A stretch of 64,000 bases of DNA from Bacteroides cellulosilyticus (GCF_020091405.1 NZ_CP081903.1:3844501-3908500), one strand, 5' to 3'. Counted from the stretch's first letter, positions 45,457 to 55,844 are shown. Notes: generated by a model from the letters alone, not told the origin. A program made the numbers and translations.

Positions 45457-47187
45457 ATGGAAACGAGTATGGGCAGATCGACCTTCAAAATTCTCTTCTA
45501 CGTGAAGAAGGGCAGCGAGAGAGCCAACGGCTATCTCCCCCTGATGTGCCGTTTTACGGTGGACGGCGAAATCAAGCAGTTCAGCTGCAAGCTGGACGTG
45601 CCCCCGAAACTTTGGGACGTGAAAACGGCACGTGCCACGGGCAAGAGCGCCGAGGCGCAGAAAATCAACGCGGCGGTTGACCGGATACGTGTGGGCGTGA
45701 ACCGCCGTTACCAGGAACTGATGCTGTCCGACGGCTATGTCACCGCCGCCAGGCTGAGGGACGCCTGCCTCGGGCTGGGCGTGAAACGCGAGACGCTGCT
45801 GAAGCTCTTCGAGCAGCACAACGAGGAGTTCATCAAGAAGGTGGGACACAGCCGCGTGCAGGGAACATACAACCGCTACCGTACCATATACAGGCACCTG
45901 TGCGAGTTCGTCCCGAAAGTGTACCGCCGTGACGACATTCCCCTGAAGGAACTCAACCTGACGTTCATCAACAACTTTGAGTATTTCCTGCGTCCGGAGA
46001 AGAAATGCCGCACCAATACCGTATGGGGTTACATGATCGGGCTCAAGCACATCATCTCCATCGCTCGCAACAGCAGCGCGCTTCCCTTCAACCCATTCGC
46101 CGGGTACATCAACTCCCTCGAGAGCGTTGACCGGGGCTACCTGACGGAGCGTGAGATACAGACGCTGATGGAGGCCCCGGTGAAAAGCGGGACCTGCGAA
46201 CTGGTACGCGACCTCTTCATCTTCTCTGTGTTCACCGGACTGGCATACGCGGACGTGAAGGCACTGACGACCGACCGGCTCCAGACCTTCTTCGACGGCA
46301 ACCTCTGGATCATCACCACCGGCGCAAGACAAACACCGAGTCCAACATCCGCCTGCTGGACGTTCCCAAGCGTATCATAGAGAAGTACAAGGGGCTGTCC
46401 AAGGACGATCATGTATTTCCGGTACCGAGCAACGGCAGATGCAACACCATATTGAAGGAACTTGGCAGGCAGTGCGGTTTCAAGATACGGTTGGCCTATC
46501 ATGTGGCCCGGCATACGAATGCCACCACCGTGCTGCTCTCGCACGGTGTACCCATCGAGACCGTAAGCCGTCTTTTGGGGCATACGGATTTGAAAACCAC
46601 CCAGATATATGCGAGTGCGCCCAGAGTGGTCGCTTAATAAATACTTCTTTATCAAGAAGTTATGATTGGGTTCGATATAATCCTATCGTCAATCAGTTTA
46701 TCCAAAGGGGAAACCCGATGGGGAGTGTAGCATACTGATTAAAGCTCCAAGTCCACTAATAGTCAAGTGGCGACTGAGGGGCAAGACGAAAAGACATACA
46801 TAAGGATGAAGCCTTGATTGGTTGAACGATAGTTCGGTGGTACCAAATCTTGCAACAACGGAAGACTATTATACATACGTTGTTTCATAGTACTCTGCCT
46901 ATTTTGTGCGTTAGTGCAGAGCATAAAGAACCGACTATGACACAGCCGCAATAAGCGGACAAGAACGAAAGTCGCATCCGACAGTATGACGTGCTAATAG
47001 TTATTAGGAGAACTAACTGGGGATTACCTAAGTCGGAACGCTGGAATAAACAGCTATAAAGAAAGCTTTTGAATATCCGATATGGTAACGGAACTTCCGT
47101 AGTAGTCCGAGCAAGGGAAAGCCTTGTACATGGCGAAGGGAAGTAGTCTGTAACTTTAATACAAACAACGGAAAACGTGAGAGGCGT

Positions 47188-48996
47188 ATGAGAAATCCAG
47201 AGCAAGTATTAAACATTTTAGCTGGACACAGCAACGAGCCTGAGTATAAATACGAAAGGCTCTACCGTATTCTATTCAATGAACAAATGTTCTTTGTCGC
47301 CTACCAACGTATGTATGCAAAGCCGGGAAACATGACACCCGGCACAGATGGTAAAACAGAGGATGAAATGAGCATTGATAGGATAAACAAACTCATAGAG
47401 AGTATAAAGGATGAGACTTATAGGCCCAATCCTGCAAAGAGAATTTACATTCCGAAAAAGAATGGGAAGATGCGTCCGTTAGGAATACCGTCTTTTGAAG
47501 ACAAATTGGTTCAAGAGGTAGTAAGAATGGTGCTTGAAGCCATATATGATGGACACTTTGAGTGGACATCGCACGGTTTCAGACCAAACCGAAGCTGCCA
47601 CACAGCACTGAAAAGTCTACAAAACAATTTCAACGGTACAAAATGGTTCATTGAGGGAGATATAAAAGGCTTCTTTGACAACATAGCCCATGATGTGCTG
47701 ATAGAAATAATGAAAGGTAGAATAGCAGATGACAGATTTCTTCGTCTGATACGGAAATTCCTCAATGCAGGGTACATAGAAGAGTTGCAATTCAACAAGA
47801 CTTATTCAGGGACACCGCAAGGTGGTATCATAAGCCCTATTTTGGCAAATATATATCTTGACAAGTTCGATAAATACATGGATGAATATGCCGACAAATT
47901 CAATAAAGGGACAATAAGAAGTCGTAACAAGGACATTTGCAAACTCAACAACAGAGTACACTACCTAAAGCGTAGGATAAACGAAGTGAAGGATGCAAAC
48001 GAAAGAACAAAAATGGCAGAAGAACTGCACGAAAAGCAGAAGCGGATACTAACAATGCCAAGTGGCAACGATATGGATAGAAATTTTCGCAGACTGAGAT
48101 ATGTGCGCTACGCTGATGATTTTCTAATCGGGGTTATCGGAACGAAAAACGAATGCGAGAAAATCAAAGCCGACATCACTAGGTTTATGCAGGAAAAGTT
48201 AAGGCTGGAGATGTCACAGGAAAAAACTTTGATTACAAATGCACAAGACAGCGCAAAATTTTTTGGTTACGAAATATATGTCCGTAAAGACTATGCCACA
48301 AAGAGAAACAGTAACGGAACAGTGCGCAGATACTTCAACGGGAATGTGATATTGCACGTTTCAAGAGAAGTAATCAAGAATAAACTGCTCAGCCTCGAAG
48401 CCATGAAAGTTGTCACCAAACACGGCAAGGAAACATGGGTGTCAAAAGACAGGGCTTATATGATTGACAATGAAGCGCACGAGATTGTATCTCAGTTCAA
48501 TACCGAAATACGAGGGTTCTACAACTATTACTCAATAGCAAACAATGTATCGGCTTTGGGACGCTCTTTCGGTTGTATCATGAAGTTCTCCATGTACAAA
48601 ACTCTTGCTCAAAAGCTGAATATGTCAGTGAGAAAAGTCATTGAAACATACCGTAAGGACAATCTCTTTGCCGTGCCTTTTGTAAACAAGGGAGGAGAAA
48701 CCAAGTACAGGGTATTCTACAATGAGGGTTACGCCCGTAAAACGGATTGTGAAACAGCCCCAAGTGATAATCTGCCGTATATGTTCAAAACGCCATCGTT
48801 GAGTCTGATAGAAAGGCTTACAACAAAAACGTGCGAACTATGTGGCAAGCACGGAGAAGTGGTAATGCACCATGTCCGCACTCTCAAAGAGTTAAAAGGT
48901 AAAAATGACTGGGAACGCAAAATGCTCTATATGCACAGAAAGACTTTGGTCGTATGTGCGGAGTGTAACGCAAAAATCCAGAGCTGTGGTGAGTAA
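47188..48996 (+). CDS. ltrA: Group II intron reverse transcriptase/maturase with HNH endonuclease, 602 aa
   Basis: Reverse transcriptase domain with GIPSFEDKLVQEVVRMVLEA, GTPQGGIISPILANIYL and the catalytic YADD (RYADDFLIG) near residue 309. An X/maturase domain lies about 390-520. A C-terminal HNH endonuclease follows (CELCGKHGEVVMHHVRTLKE ... CAECNAKI). All domains are intact. It helps the intron fold and splice, and inserts the RNA into new DNA sites. Length is typical for the family. Confidence 0.93.
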   Translation: MRNPEQVLNILAGHSNEPEYKYERLYRILFNEQMFFVAYQRMYAKPGNMTPGTDGKTEDEMSIDRINKLIESIKDETYRPNPAKRIYIPKKNGKMRPLGIPSFEDKLVQEVVRMVLEAIYDGHFEWTSHGFRPNRSCHTALKSLQNNFNGTKWFIEGDIKGFFDNIAHDVLIEIMKGRIADDRFLRLIRKFLNAGYIEELQFNKTYSGTPQGGIISPILANIYLDKFDKYMDEYADKFNKGTIRSRNKDICKLNNRVHYLKRRINEVKDANERTKMAEELHEKQKRILTMPSGNDMDRNFRRLRYVRYADDFLIGVIGTKNECEKIKADITRFMQEKLRLEMSQEKTLITNAQDSAKFFGYEIYVRKDYATKRNSNGTVRRYFNGNVILHVSREVIKNKLLSLEAMKVVTKHGKETWVSKDRAYMIDNEAHEIVSQFNTEIRGFYNYYSIANNVSALGRSFGCIMKFSMYKTLAQKLNMSVRKVIETYRKDNLFAVPFVNKGGETKYRVFYNEGYARKTDCETAPSDNLPYMFKTPSLSLIERLTTKTCELCGKHGEVVMHHVRTLKELKGKNDWERKMLYMHRKTLVVCAECNAKIQSCGE

Positions 48997-49014
48997 AATG
49001 ATGTTACAGATGGA

Positions 49015-49048
49015 GAGCCGTATACATGGAGACGTGTAAGTACGGTTC
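49015..49048 (+). ncRNA. Group II intron domain V
   Basis: A 34-nt hairpin that starts GAGCCGTAT and ends TACGGTTC, with a GAGA-type loop and a bulge. This is the catalytic centre. Domain VI follows (49049-49095), with an unpaired A expected to serve as the branch point. Confidence 0.9.
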
Positions 49049-49198
49049 GGGGGCAGGTAAACGAAAACCTACCGCTGTAAAGCGGAAAGGCGTTGTTTGC
49101 CGAGCCTACGGATAACCAACCAGAAGATCAGCAGCGACATGGAAATCCTGTCCCATAAGCTGGAAAAGATGGAGAAGGAGATATGCGATGCCATCTGA

Positions 49199-49703
49199 GG
49201 AAATGATATTTACGAAACGGACGATTTTTCTCCTTCCTCATCAAAGTTCGTCCGTCCCTGCGGGACTCCGCGTTTTCCCTTCGGTTTCCAGCAGAAAATT
49301 TCCGCATGGTGAAATTTTCTGCCGGAAAAACGCTCCGAAAACGCAGGGACGGACGTGAGGGGGATTCAGAAGGCGAAAACTGCGATCGACGTAGTGCATG
49401 TGCGACAAGGAAAAGAACTGTCCAGGAACCCCTTTTCATGCCGTACCCCGGCATGAGACCGCTTTTCTCTCCGACTGTGGGGAAGGCTCTCCTGCTCCCT
49501 CTGCATTGCATGTACGGGTTGTCCTGCCCGTATTCACGTCCGCCGGTATTGCCTGCCCTTTCCTTGGGAGAAACGGCTTACCGCAACGGGCGGTGTGGCA
49601 CAGACTTTTCCGGATATGGAGGAACATTCTGGAAAAAGAATGGAAGACGGGCTATTATTTGGCTGTATAACAACAAAGTTGTATTTTTGCAAAAAATAAT
49701 ATT
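49199..49703. other. Element tail with inverted repeats, non-coding
   Basis: GC-rich. CGTCCGTCCCTGCG near 49247 pairs with CGCAGGGACGGACG near 49340. An inner AGCAGAAAATTTC/GAAATTTTCTGC pair lies near 49290-49320. No credible gene. Confidence 0.55.
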
Positions 49704-49871
49704 ATGGCTATAACTATCAAGAACATTCCGGTTTTGGAAGGCGCTACGGCGGAAGATTTCGTACGCAGTGCAGACAAGAACGCTGCAAAGGTAACACCCC
49801 GGTTATCAGTGGCGGCAAAGAAACGGTTGCGAAAAGTATTGGAAAAGTCCCGTTCATTCCGGTTCAATTAA
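49704..49871 (+). CDS. Short antitoxin-like protein, 55 aa
   Basis: MAITIKNIPVLEGATAEDFV..., ending RLRKVLEKSRSFRFN, a ribbon-helix-helix-like start followed by a helical tail. It stands six bases before a broken GNAT gene, the order of type II toxin-antitoxin pairs (TacA/TacT-like). The gene itself is open but short for the family. With its toxin dead it has probably lost purpose. Confidence 0.5.
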   Translation: MAITIKNIPVLEGATAEDFVRSADKNAAKVTPRLSVAAKKRLRKVLEKSRSFRFN

Positions 49872-49876
49872 CAGCA

Positions 49877-50473
49877 ATGGACGGTATTTCTTTATATGAT
49901 GATTGTGTCATGCTTGCCTATAACAAGGAAGTACGGAGGAATTGCCTTCCTTTCACTTGTGGCGAGAATGACCTTGATGATTTTTTCTCAATGATGCCGA
50001 TCTGTATGCGGATGAACTCCTTGGAAAAACATATTGTTGGGTGACGACTGAAATTCCGCATCGTATTGTGGCCTTGTTTACCTTGTCCAATGACAGTATC
50101 AAGACCAGATTAATATCCCCAATGATAAAAACAGGCTGCAACGCAATATTGTAAATCCTAAACGTGGACGCAGCTATCCGGCCGTGCTGATAGGAAGACT
50201 GGGTGTCAACCGGGAATATCAGGGTACATCAAGCCACGTAGGACGGCAACTGATGGCTTTCATAAAGACTGGTTCCGTCACGAGGACAACAAGACAGGAT
50301 GCCGTTTTATCGTGGTGGATGCATACAATGGGGAAAAGATTCTCGGGTATTATGAAAGAAACGGTTTCGTTCCACTCTATAAAACAGACGTGATAGAAAA
50401 GCAATATTATGATATTCCGCAAGATGAACCTTTGAAAACCCGTCTGCTGTATTTTGATTTGAAAAAGGACTGA
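49877..50473 (+). pseudogene. GNAT acetyltransferase toxin-like gene, several frameshifts
   Basis: Fragments in different frames give CLPFTCGENDLDDFF, then WVTTEIPHRIVALFTLSND, RSYPAVLIGRLGVNREYQG (acetyl-CoA-binding region), then GCRFIVVDAYNGEKILGYYE and NGFVPLYKTD. Together they form one TacT-like GNAT domain. Single-base losses, for example in the T-run near 49983, break it at least three times. It is inactive. Confidence 0.8.
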
Positions 50474-51386
50474 CATAATATTCAGTAAAATCCTTTGAGG
50501 TGACAACGGGTTCCAAAGACGGGCTGTCGCTACGATTGCCTGCCATATGACACCGGCCGTTTTCTTGATGGCGGGCGGTGGATTTATCGTTACATTTCAT
50601 GGGCAGCCAATCCGGAATGACAAGTAATGCCGCACCTGTGGCATAATAGAGCATTATTTTGAAGGCGGAGGCTTTGTCCGGTTCTTCTTTTTCCAAGGTT
50701 TTCGTCGGATGTCTCCAAGTTTGCCACACTTATTTTAGAATAGTCCGCATTATCAGCCGGTTGCGAGTTTCAGTCTGCCGTTCCGATTCTCTTTATCGCA
50801 TCGTAGCATGTCGTTGATATATTCCAAATACTTATCCATGAATGGGCGACTTATAATTTTGTCTCAGGCAAATATCGAGACGCACTCCTGAATAAAGTTC
50901 ATGATTTAAAGGACTCCGTATTCCGGAAGGGGCAACGCACACGCATTTTTCCAACAGCCGACCTTCCTGTCACTTCCCTGTAATCCTCCTCAAAATCAAC
51001 ACTTCCGTATAAGCTGCATGAAAGCCCGGGCACGCTTCCTGTTTCCAATCCCATATCCGCTCCTTCTGCAATATCACATATTGCCGTTCTCTTTTCATAT
51101 CCTTGAATATTTCTCCAAACATACCGAAGACAGAAAAACTGCATGGAATTTTAAATTTTCACCGGACAGGCAGTAAACAGAAGGAATCCGTCATCCTCAT
51201 TTCTTGCGGCAAAAATAGTTGTTTTTCAGGCCGGTCCCGCAAGGCGGCCCTTCGGGCTGGTTGCACGTGAAAAAATCTTCCTCAGGCTTCGCGTGAGCGT
51301 ATTTTTTCACGGCAAGCCTTGCCGGAGACCGCCGAAAAACAAACTGGAGGAAGCACAAGAAATAAGAATGCCTACCCGTGTAGGCC
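50474..51386. other. Decayed element DNA with hairpin
   Basis: No supported gene. A short reverse-strand stretch near 50760-50870 (MDKYLEYINDMLRCDKENRN) may be the end of a lost gene. A hairpin at 51267-51310 (GTGAAAAAATCTTCCTCA with TGAGCGTATTTTTTCAC) is the second member of the class at 41303. Confidence 0.45.
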
Positions 51387-51948
51387 ATGTATAACTCAAA
51401 AAATTATAAGGCTATGGCAGACAAGAGCGCAGAAAAGGAAAGACTGTTCAACGAGTGGTTCACAAAATCCTATGACAGATTGAGAGGGACGTTACGCCGG
51501 TACGGAATGCTGGACGAGGACAATTTCCATGACACCTACCTTTTCGTAAGAAGGCAGGTGCTGGTTCCCGGAGACATAACGGACTATGACGCGTATTTCA
51601 TCGGATGCTACAAAAAGGCGGCCCTGGTAAAGATTAAAAGGGAGAACCGGTATGCACACCCTGAAGATGATTTCTTCCTCCGATGTGGCGAGGAGGCAGA
51701 ATTCCTTTCCGAGGATGACCTGAACGGGTGCGAGAGGCTGGTTAAGGACATACTGCGTTTCGTAAGGCCGGATGTTCATGCTCCGGTTCTATGAGGCGCA
51801 ATTCTCGTTCAAGGCACTGGCGGAATGCATGGGCGTATCGGCATCGGCCATATCGCAGAAAGTATACAGGATAGTGGACGCGGTACGTACCCACAGCGGT
51901 TTCGCATGGAGAAGCCAGATGCTGGCGGTGGAAAGCTTCATGTATTGA
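51387..51948 (+). pseudogene. Sigma-70-like factor of mobile element, split by frameshift
   Basis: The first part (51387-51794) includes EWFTKSYDRLRGTLRRYGML, a region-2-like helix, and ends off-frame as DVHAPVL. The second part (51772-51948) gives FMLRFYEAQFSFKALAECMG then SASAISQKVYRI, a region-4-like helix-turn-helix. In other Bacteroides elements these form one sigma-70 family protein. A small indel around 51770 joins or separates them. Both halves could be translated separately, but function is unlikely. Confidence 0.65.
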
Positions 51949-51979
51949 AAAAATCGTTTAACGGAAAAGTAAGAAAGTT

Positions 51980-52372
51980 ATGGCACTGATAGTATACAAC
52001 AGGGAAAACTCCCGTCCGCAGGAAGTCACATACAAGGGAAAGCGGACCATCAACCTTGACAGCAGGGGAACCGTCTATCTGTCAAAGACGATGTCAATCG
52101 AATTGGGAATCCTCGGCGGCGGACGGGTGAACTTCGCCCACGACGACGAGACGGGTGACTGGTATATCTGCCGGGCCGACGACAGTGAGGGGTTCATCGT
52201 CTGGAAGGACAAAAGAGGCGCAAGGTTCTCGGCGGGGTTTATCGTGCAGAGGCTCATGCGGCAGGCGAAGGTGGAGAGGAAGAGCGTGCAGTTCATGATG
52301 GCGAGGATGCCGGTGGAGATTGGCGGGGTGGCCTATTACAAGATACTGCTCTCGAACCCGATACTGAGATAG
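51980..52372 (+). CDS. Uncharacterised mobile-element protein, 130 aa
   Basis: MALIVYNRENSRPQEVTYKG; beta-rich N-terminal half with ETGDWYICRADDSEGFIVW and a C-terminal helix (FSAGFIVQRLMRQAKVERKS). No family is known to me. It follows the sigma-like pseudogene by 31 bases and resembles other short proteins of conjugative elements. GC-rich like the integrase. Confidence 0.6.
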   Translation: MALIVYNRENSRPQEVTYKGKRTINLDSRGTVYLSKTMSIELGILGGGRVNFAHDDETGDWYICRADDSEGFIVWKDKRGARFSAGFIVQRLMRQAKVERKSVQFMMARMPVEIGGVAYYKILLSNPILR

Positions 52373-52415
52373 AGGCATGGGCCGGAGGAGTCCGGCTATA
52401 TATGACATAACGGAA

Positions 52416-52462
52416 ACAGGCGCATCCGACGGGACAGGAGCCCGGGGGATGTGCCTGTTTTT
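52416..52462 (+). terminator. Terminator after the element genes
   Basis: ACAGGCGCATCC pairs with GGATGTGCCTGT (one mismatch) across a GC-rich loop, followed by TTTTT. Confidence 0.7.
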
Positions 52463-53108
52463 ATGAGCCGCCATGTTTACGCACGGACATGCGGTTGTCA
52501 CCGGCCGGCATAAGGTCACTTCGGCAAGACCGGGAAGCGGCATTGCCGGAGGATAATGATATCAGTACGGGATGTGCCGTCATTACGGGAACGGCCGTTC
52601 CACCGGTACACGAACGGCCCACCCAATTTCAGAATGACATAATAACATAATAAAATAAGGGCCTTTTTTATAACGGAATCCCCGTATCTTATTGCCATAC
52701 CGGAAAAATGTTTCCATGTCCCGTCATGTTATGCCAATGTTGTCACCGGATCATAATTTATTATATACTTTTATATAGAAATGATAGAGGTTTGCTTCCC
52801 ACATTTCTGTCCGGATAGATACGGTGTGTCCACCTTACATTAGAACCCCTGTGGTGATTAGCATCAGCAAACATACGTCTTATTTCTGCTTCTGTACATA
52901 GATAGTCATCTTCATGGCTTCTTCTGTAGGTATACTTACCTTTTCCTTGTTGTGATCCAAGATTTTTAAATGATTGATATTGCCTAAGGTTATAATAAAT
53001 TTAATAGAATAGATATTAGTTTGTGATATTTGTAGAAATGATGCAAATAGATGAATCTTATTTGTGGATATGGATATTTAGTTATATATTTGTGGAAAAA
53101 CAAATTGT
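52463..53108. other. Junction between GC-rich element DNA and AT-rich defence DNA
   Basis: Base composition changes from GC-rich to AT-rich near 52620-52750. No gene is supported. A short reverse-strand fragment near 52830-52990 (ILDHNKEKVSIPTEEAMKMT) may be a relic. Confidence 0.4.
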
Positions 53109-54317
53109 ATGATAGCAGAAATTAGATTTAAGAACATGTTCTCATTTAGAGACGAGGCTATATTAAGTTTTGAAGCTGATAGAAGTAAGGATATGGAATC
53201 ATATCATGTTGTTGAATTGGGTGGCGGTGTGAGACTATTGAAAGTGGCTGTTATTTATGGAGCAAATGCTTCGGGTAAGAGTAATATTATTAAGGTTTGT
53301 GATTTTATCAAGTCATTCATTACTTATACTCCACTTAATAAGGCAGAACAAATTCAAATAGTCCCGTTTCTCCTGAATAAAACAAGTTCAAGGCAGTTAT
53401 CTGAATATTCGATTTCGTTCTATTTGAAGAATGAGGAGAAAGCTGTTTGTTATATCTATTCAGTAGCTTTAGATAGATGGCACGTAGCAAAGGAAAGTTT
53501 AATTTATTATCCAAGTCAACAGCCTGCTACTATATTTGAAAGAAATACTGAAAATAACGTATCTGTTATTAAATTTGGACAGAAAATCAAGATGTCGCAA
53601 GCTGTCAAAGAGGAAATAACATTGAAGTGTTTGCATAATATGTCAGTTTTTGCTGCCTATATGCAGGTGAATACACATATTGTAGAACTAGAGAAGGTTC
53701 TTCAGTATCTAATCAATCAGGTTATGCCGGCTATTGTACCTGCATCATCTTTAAGTCGTTATGCCGAAGAATCAATCAAGAATGAGTTAGCAAAAGATTA
53801 TATTTTGAGATATCTGCAGGAAGCAGATTTTAATATTTCAAATATTACTTCCAAAGAACAAGAAACGCATAAAGGGCCGATTAATTATACTATGTATCAG
53901 CATAAAGTTTCATCTGAGTATGGTAACAATGATTATTATGAGTTCTCGGAACTGTTTGAATCGGATGGTACTATTCGTACATTTGGCTTGGCTGCTCAAG
54001 TACAAAAGATTCTTGAAAAAGATGCTTTTCTCGCAGTTGACGAGATTGAATCTTCTCTTCATCCGAAATTGATAGAATACATCATTGAACGTTTTCTAAA
54101 AGAATCAGAACAGGCACAGTTGTTGCTCACTACGCATTATGATGGACTGTTAGGAGAGGAAGATTTGCTTAGAAAAGATAATGTTTGGTTTACTGAAAAG
54201 AATCCGGATGGATCAAGTGTACTGTATCCTCTGACAGACTTCAAGGGATTGAATAGGATCAGTTCTTTCCAAAAGGCATATAAGTTCGGTAAATTCGGTG
54301 CAGTTCCTAATCTATAA
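53109..54317 (+). CDS. RloA-like AAA ATPase (AbiL-type), 402 aa
   Basis: An AAA_15/21 ATPase of the OLD/SMC-related type, with the N-terminal strand MIAEIRFKNMFSFRDEAILS, Walker A GANASGKSN at 51-59, and Walker B FLAVDEIESSLHP near 307. A switch-like TTHYDG follows. It pairs with an RloB gene 12 bases later. The two-gene unit matches RloAB/AbiLi-AbiLii abortive infection and is related in design to PARIS (ATPase plus TOPRIM). The ATPase is expected to sense infection and release the partner. Confidence 0.87.
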   Translation: MIAEIRFKNMFSFRDEAILSFEADRSKDMESYHVVELGGGVRLLKVAVIYGANASGKSNIIKVCDFIKSFITYTPLNKAEQIQIVPFLLNKTSSRQLSEYSISFYLKNEEKAVCYIYSVALDRWHVAKESLIYYPSQQPATIFERNTENNVSVIKFGQKIKMSQAVKEEITLKCLHNMSVFAAYMQVNTHIVELEKVLQYLINQVMPAIVPASSLSRYAEESIKNELAKDYILRYLQEADFNISNITSKEQETHKGPINYTMYQHKVSSEYGNNDYYEFSELFESDGTIRTFGLAAQVQKILEKDAFLAVDEIESSLHPKLIEYIIERFLKESEQAQLLLTTHYDGLLGEEDLLRKDNVWFTEKNPDGSSVLYPLTDFKGLNRISSFQKAYKFGKFGAVPNL

Positions 54318-54329
54318 TCGTGTATTTTT

Positions 54330-54911
54330 ATGAGAAAAGCAAGAAAAAATACAGCGACCAGACAGATTATTCATATCGTCGGTGAGGGTTTGACTGAATT
54401 ATTCTATTTCAGTCATTTGAAAAAAATACTTGGTTATAGATACTCTATTTCTCCTCGTTTATTTGAAAACAATAGTATTGAGAAAATAGAAAAGAAAATA
54501 AAGGAACTTCTGGATGAAGATGTCTTTGTAATATGTGTTTTTGATGCTGATGTTAGCAGGCGTTCTGATGCAGAGAATAAAAAAATGGTATCGCTCAAAA
54601 AGAAATATGAAAATAATGCTAATGTGATTCTTTGTGATAGCTTACAGTCAATAGAATATTGGTTTTTACTACATTTTGAAGATACATGTCGACATTTCCA
54701 AGATTCAGCAGCAACAGAAAGAGCATTAAAGCAATATCTGCCAACATATGATAAAACTCGGAAATACCTTGAGAAGGATAAATGGGTTAAAGAAATGCTT
54801 GCAGACTCAAAAATGGATAAAGCATGTGAATTGGCCGAAAAATATAAAGGTAGAGATTCTTATAGCGAGATTTATAAGGCGATTAAAAAAGTTAGTGAAT
54901 CGTTGCAATAA
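54330..54911 (+). CDS. RloB-like TOPRIM protein (AbiL-type), 193 aa
   Basis: A TOPRIM-like fold: IIHIVGEGLTELFYFSHLKK with the conserved Glu, and VFVICVFDADVSRRSDAENK with the D-x-D acidic pair. SIEYWFLLHFED is typical of RloB. It probably cuts a nucleic acid (possibly RNA) when released by the ATPase. All acidic residues are present. Followed 10 bases later by a damaged third gene. Confidence 0.87.
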   Translation: MRKARKNTATRQIIHIVGEGLTELFYFSHLKKILGYRYSISPRLFENNSIEKIEKKIKELLDEDVFVICVFDADVSRRSDAENKKMVSLKKKYENNANVILCDSLQSIEYWFLLHFEDTCRHFQDSAATERALKQYLPTYDKTRKYLEKDKWVKEMLADSKMDKACELAEKYKGRDSYSEIYKAIKKVSESLQ

Positions 54912-54921
54912 ATATGAATTG

Positions 54922-55785
54922 ATGAAAAAAAGATTTATATATTGTTTTGGGAATCATAATTAGTGGAATTGCTATCGCATTTATCATTAATACGATGTTG
55001 ACATATGGTAATGTTATTAAAACAAACCTTTCGAATGATTCTTGGTTAAATTTTTGGGGAAGTTATAGTAGTGGAATTTTTGCTGTTGTAGTAGGTTATC
55101 TTGCTATTATTTATAGTAATAGAAATAGTGAGAAAGCTATTATGCAACAAGATAAACTGTTAATTCATCAACAAAATATTAAAAAGTTGGATGATTATAA
55201 TAACTGTCTAAAAAATAATTTGGCTTTACTTAATATAGTAGATGTTATGGGAATTACTGTTGGTCTTGACCATCAGAATATATCATTATCTAAATCAGAA
55301 ATATGTCAAATGAAAGGTCGAATCTATGCAACAGATTTTTGCAGTATAGATATGTGTTTGAAGTTGATGTACAACGCCAGAAAACAAATTTAGAAAAGAC
55401 TTATGAAGAATGCTGGATTAAAGCACGTATTGGACTATCGGATTTATTGGATCAAGAACTCTCTTTTATAGAACGTGTTAATCAAAACAGATATGATATT
55501 CAAATAAAAGAGAATAATATGCATCGAAAAAATATCTTATTGGAATTAAGTAAACAAGCGGTAGATATAGAAAAGAAAAAGTTATTTCTGCAAGAGATTA
55601 AGGATGCTAACATGGAACTGGAACGATTAGATAGAAAAATTATTTCATACTATGATGATGTTGATAAGATGACCACTTTGATTAAAGATTTTTCGCTTGA
55701 ATTAAATAGTACTATAAAAGTCTTATTTGATATTTCTTTATTGCTTATTAAAGAGAAAGAGGCTCAATTAAAATTAGAAAAATAA
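54922..55785 (+). pseudogene. Membrane/coiled-coil protein, third gene of the RloAB unit, frameshifted
   Basis: With one A fewer in the 54925-54931 run the start would read MKKDLYIVLGIIISGIAIAF, a membrane segment. A second segment follows (GIFAVVVGYLAIIYSNRNSE). The frame ends at 55393 and resumes in another frame from about 55340 (YVFEVDVQRQKTNLEKTYEE) to 55785 with a long coiled coil. Two small indels thus split one ~285-residue protein. A sequencing error in the A-run is possible. It could be a membrane effector or regulator of the RloAB pair. Confidence 0.6.
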
Positions 55786-55844
55786 GGGTTTAGTATATAT
55801 ATTAAGTTTTAGGATCACTAGTGTTCCATTAAAATTGGTCCAAA

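Larger units (their letters stand above)
46615..49109 (+). mobile_element. Group II intron with RT/maturase/HNH, 2495 bp
   Basis: The 5' end GTGCG at 46615 fits the GUGYG consensus and the 3' end finishes with AC. Domain V (49015-49048) is complete. The ORF lies at 47188-48996. Splicing out this segment restores the reading of the integrase exons (TAT GCG A|GG ATA ACC). The 570 bases before the ORF carry domains I-III and part of IV. Insertion is in sense orientation, so spliced mRNA could be made. Confidence 0.92.
45457..49198 (+). pseudogene. Bacteroides-type tyrosine integrase, frameshifted and interrupted by a group II intron
   Basis: Exon 1 (45457-46614) starts METSMGRSTFKILFYVKKGS, a SAM-like arm-binding N-terminus. 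The catalytic part follows: TGLAYADVKALT, then after a frameshift YHVARHTNATTVLLSHG (HxxR), LLGHTDLKTTQIYA (H, Y). A single C appears lost at 46320/46321; restoring it rejoins the frames. Exon 2 (49110-49198) reads RITNQKISSDMEILSHKLEK and ends DAI, completing the usual C-terminus. The intron is precisely between. The frameshift alone makes the gene dead. GC content here is visibly higher than in the island to the left. Confidence 0.85.

Noticed and set aside
46452..46637. Stand-alone 61-residue recombinase protein
   Set aside because: It is the end of integrase exon 1 running into the intron; the last residues (SAPRVVA) are intron sequence.
47188..48996. Retron or defence-type reverse transcriptase
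   Set aside because: Maturase and HNH domains, domain V and exact exon junctions identify a group II intron.
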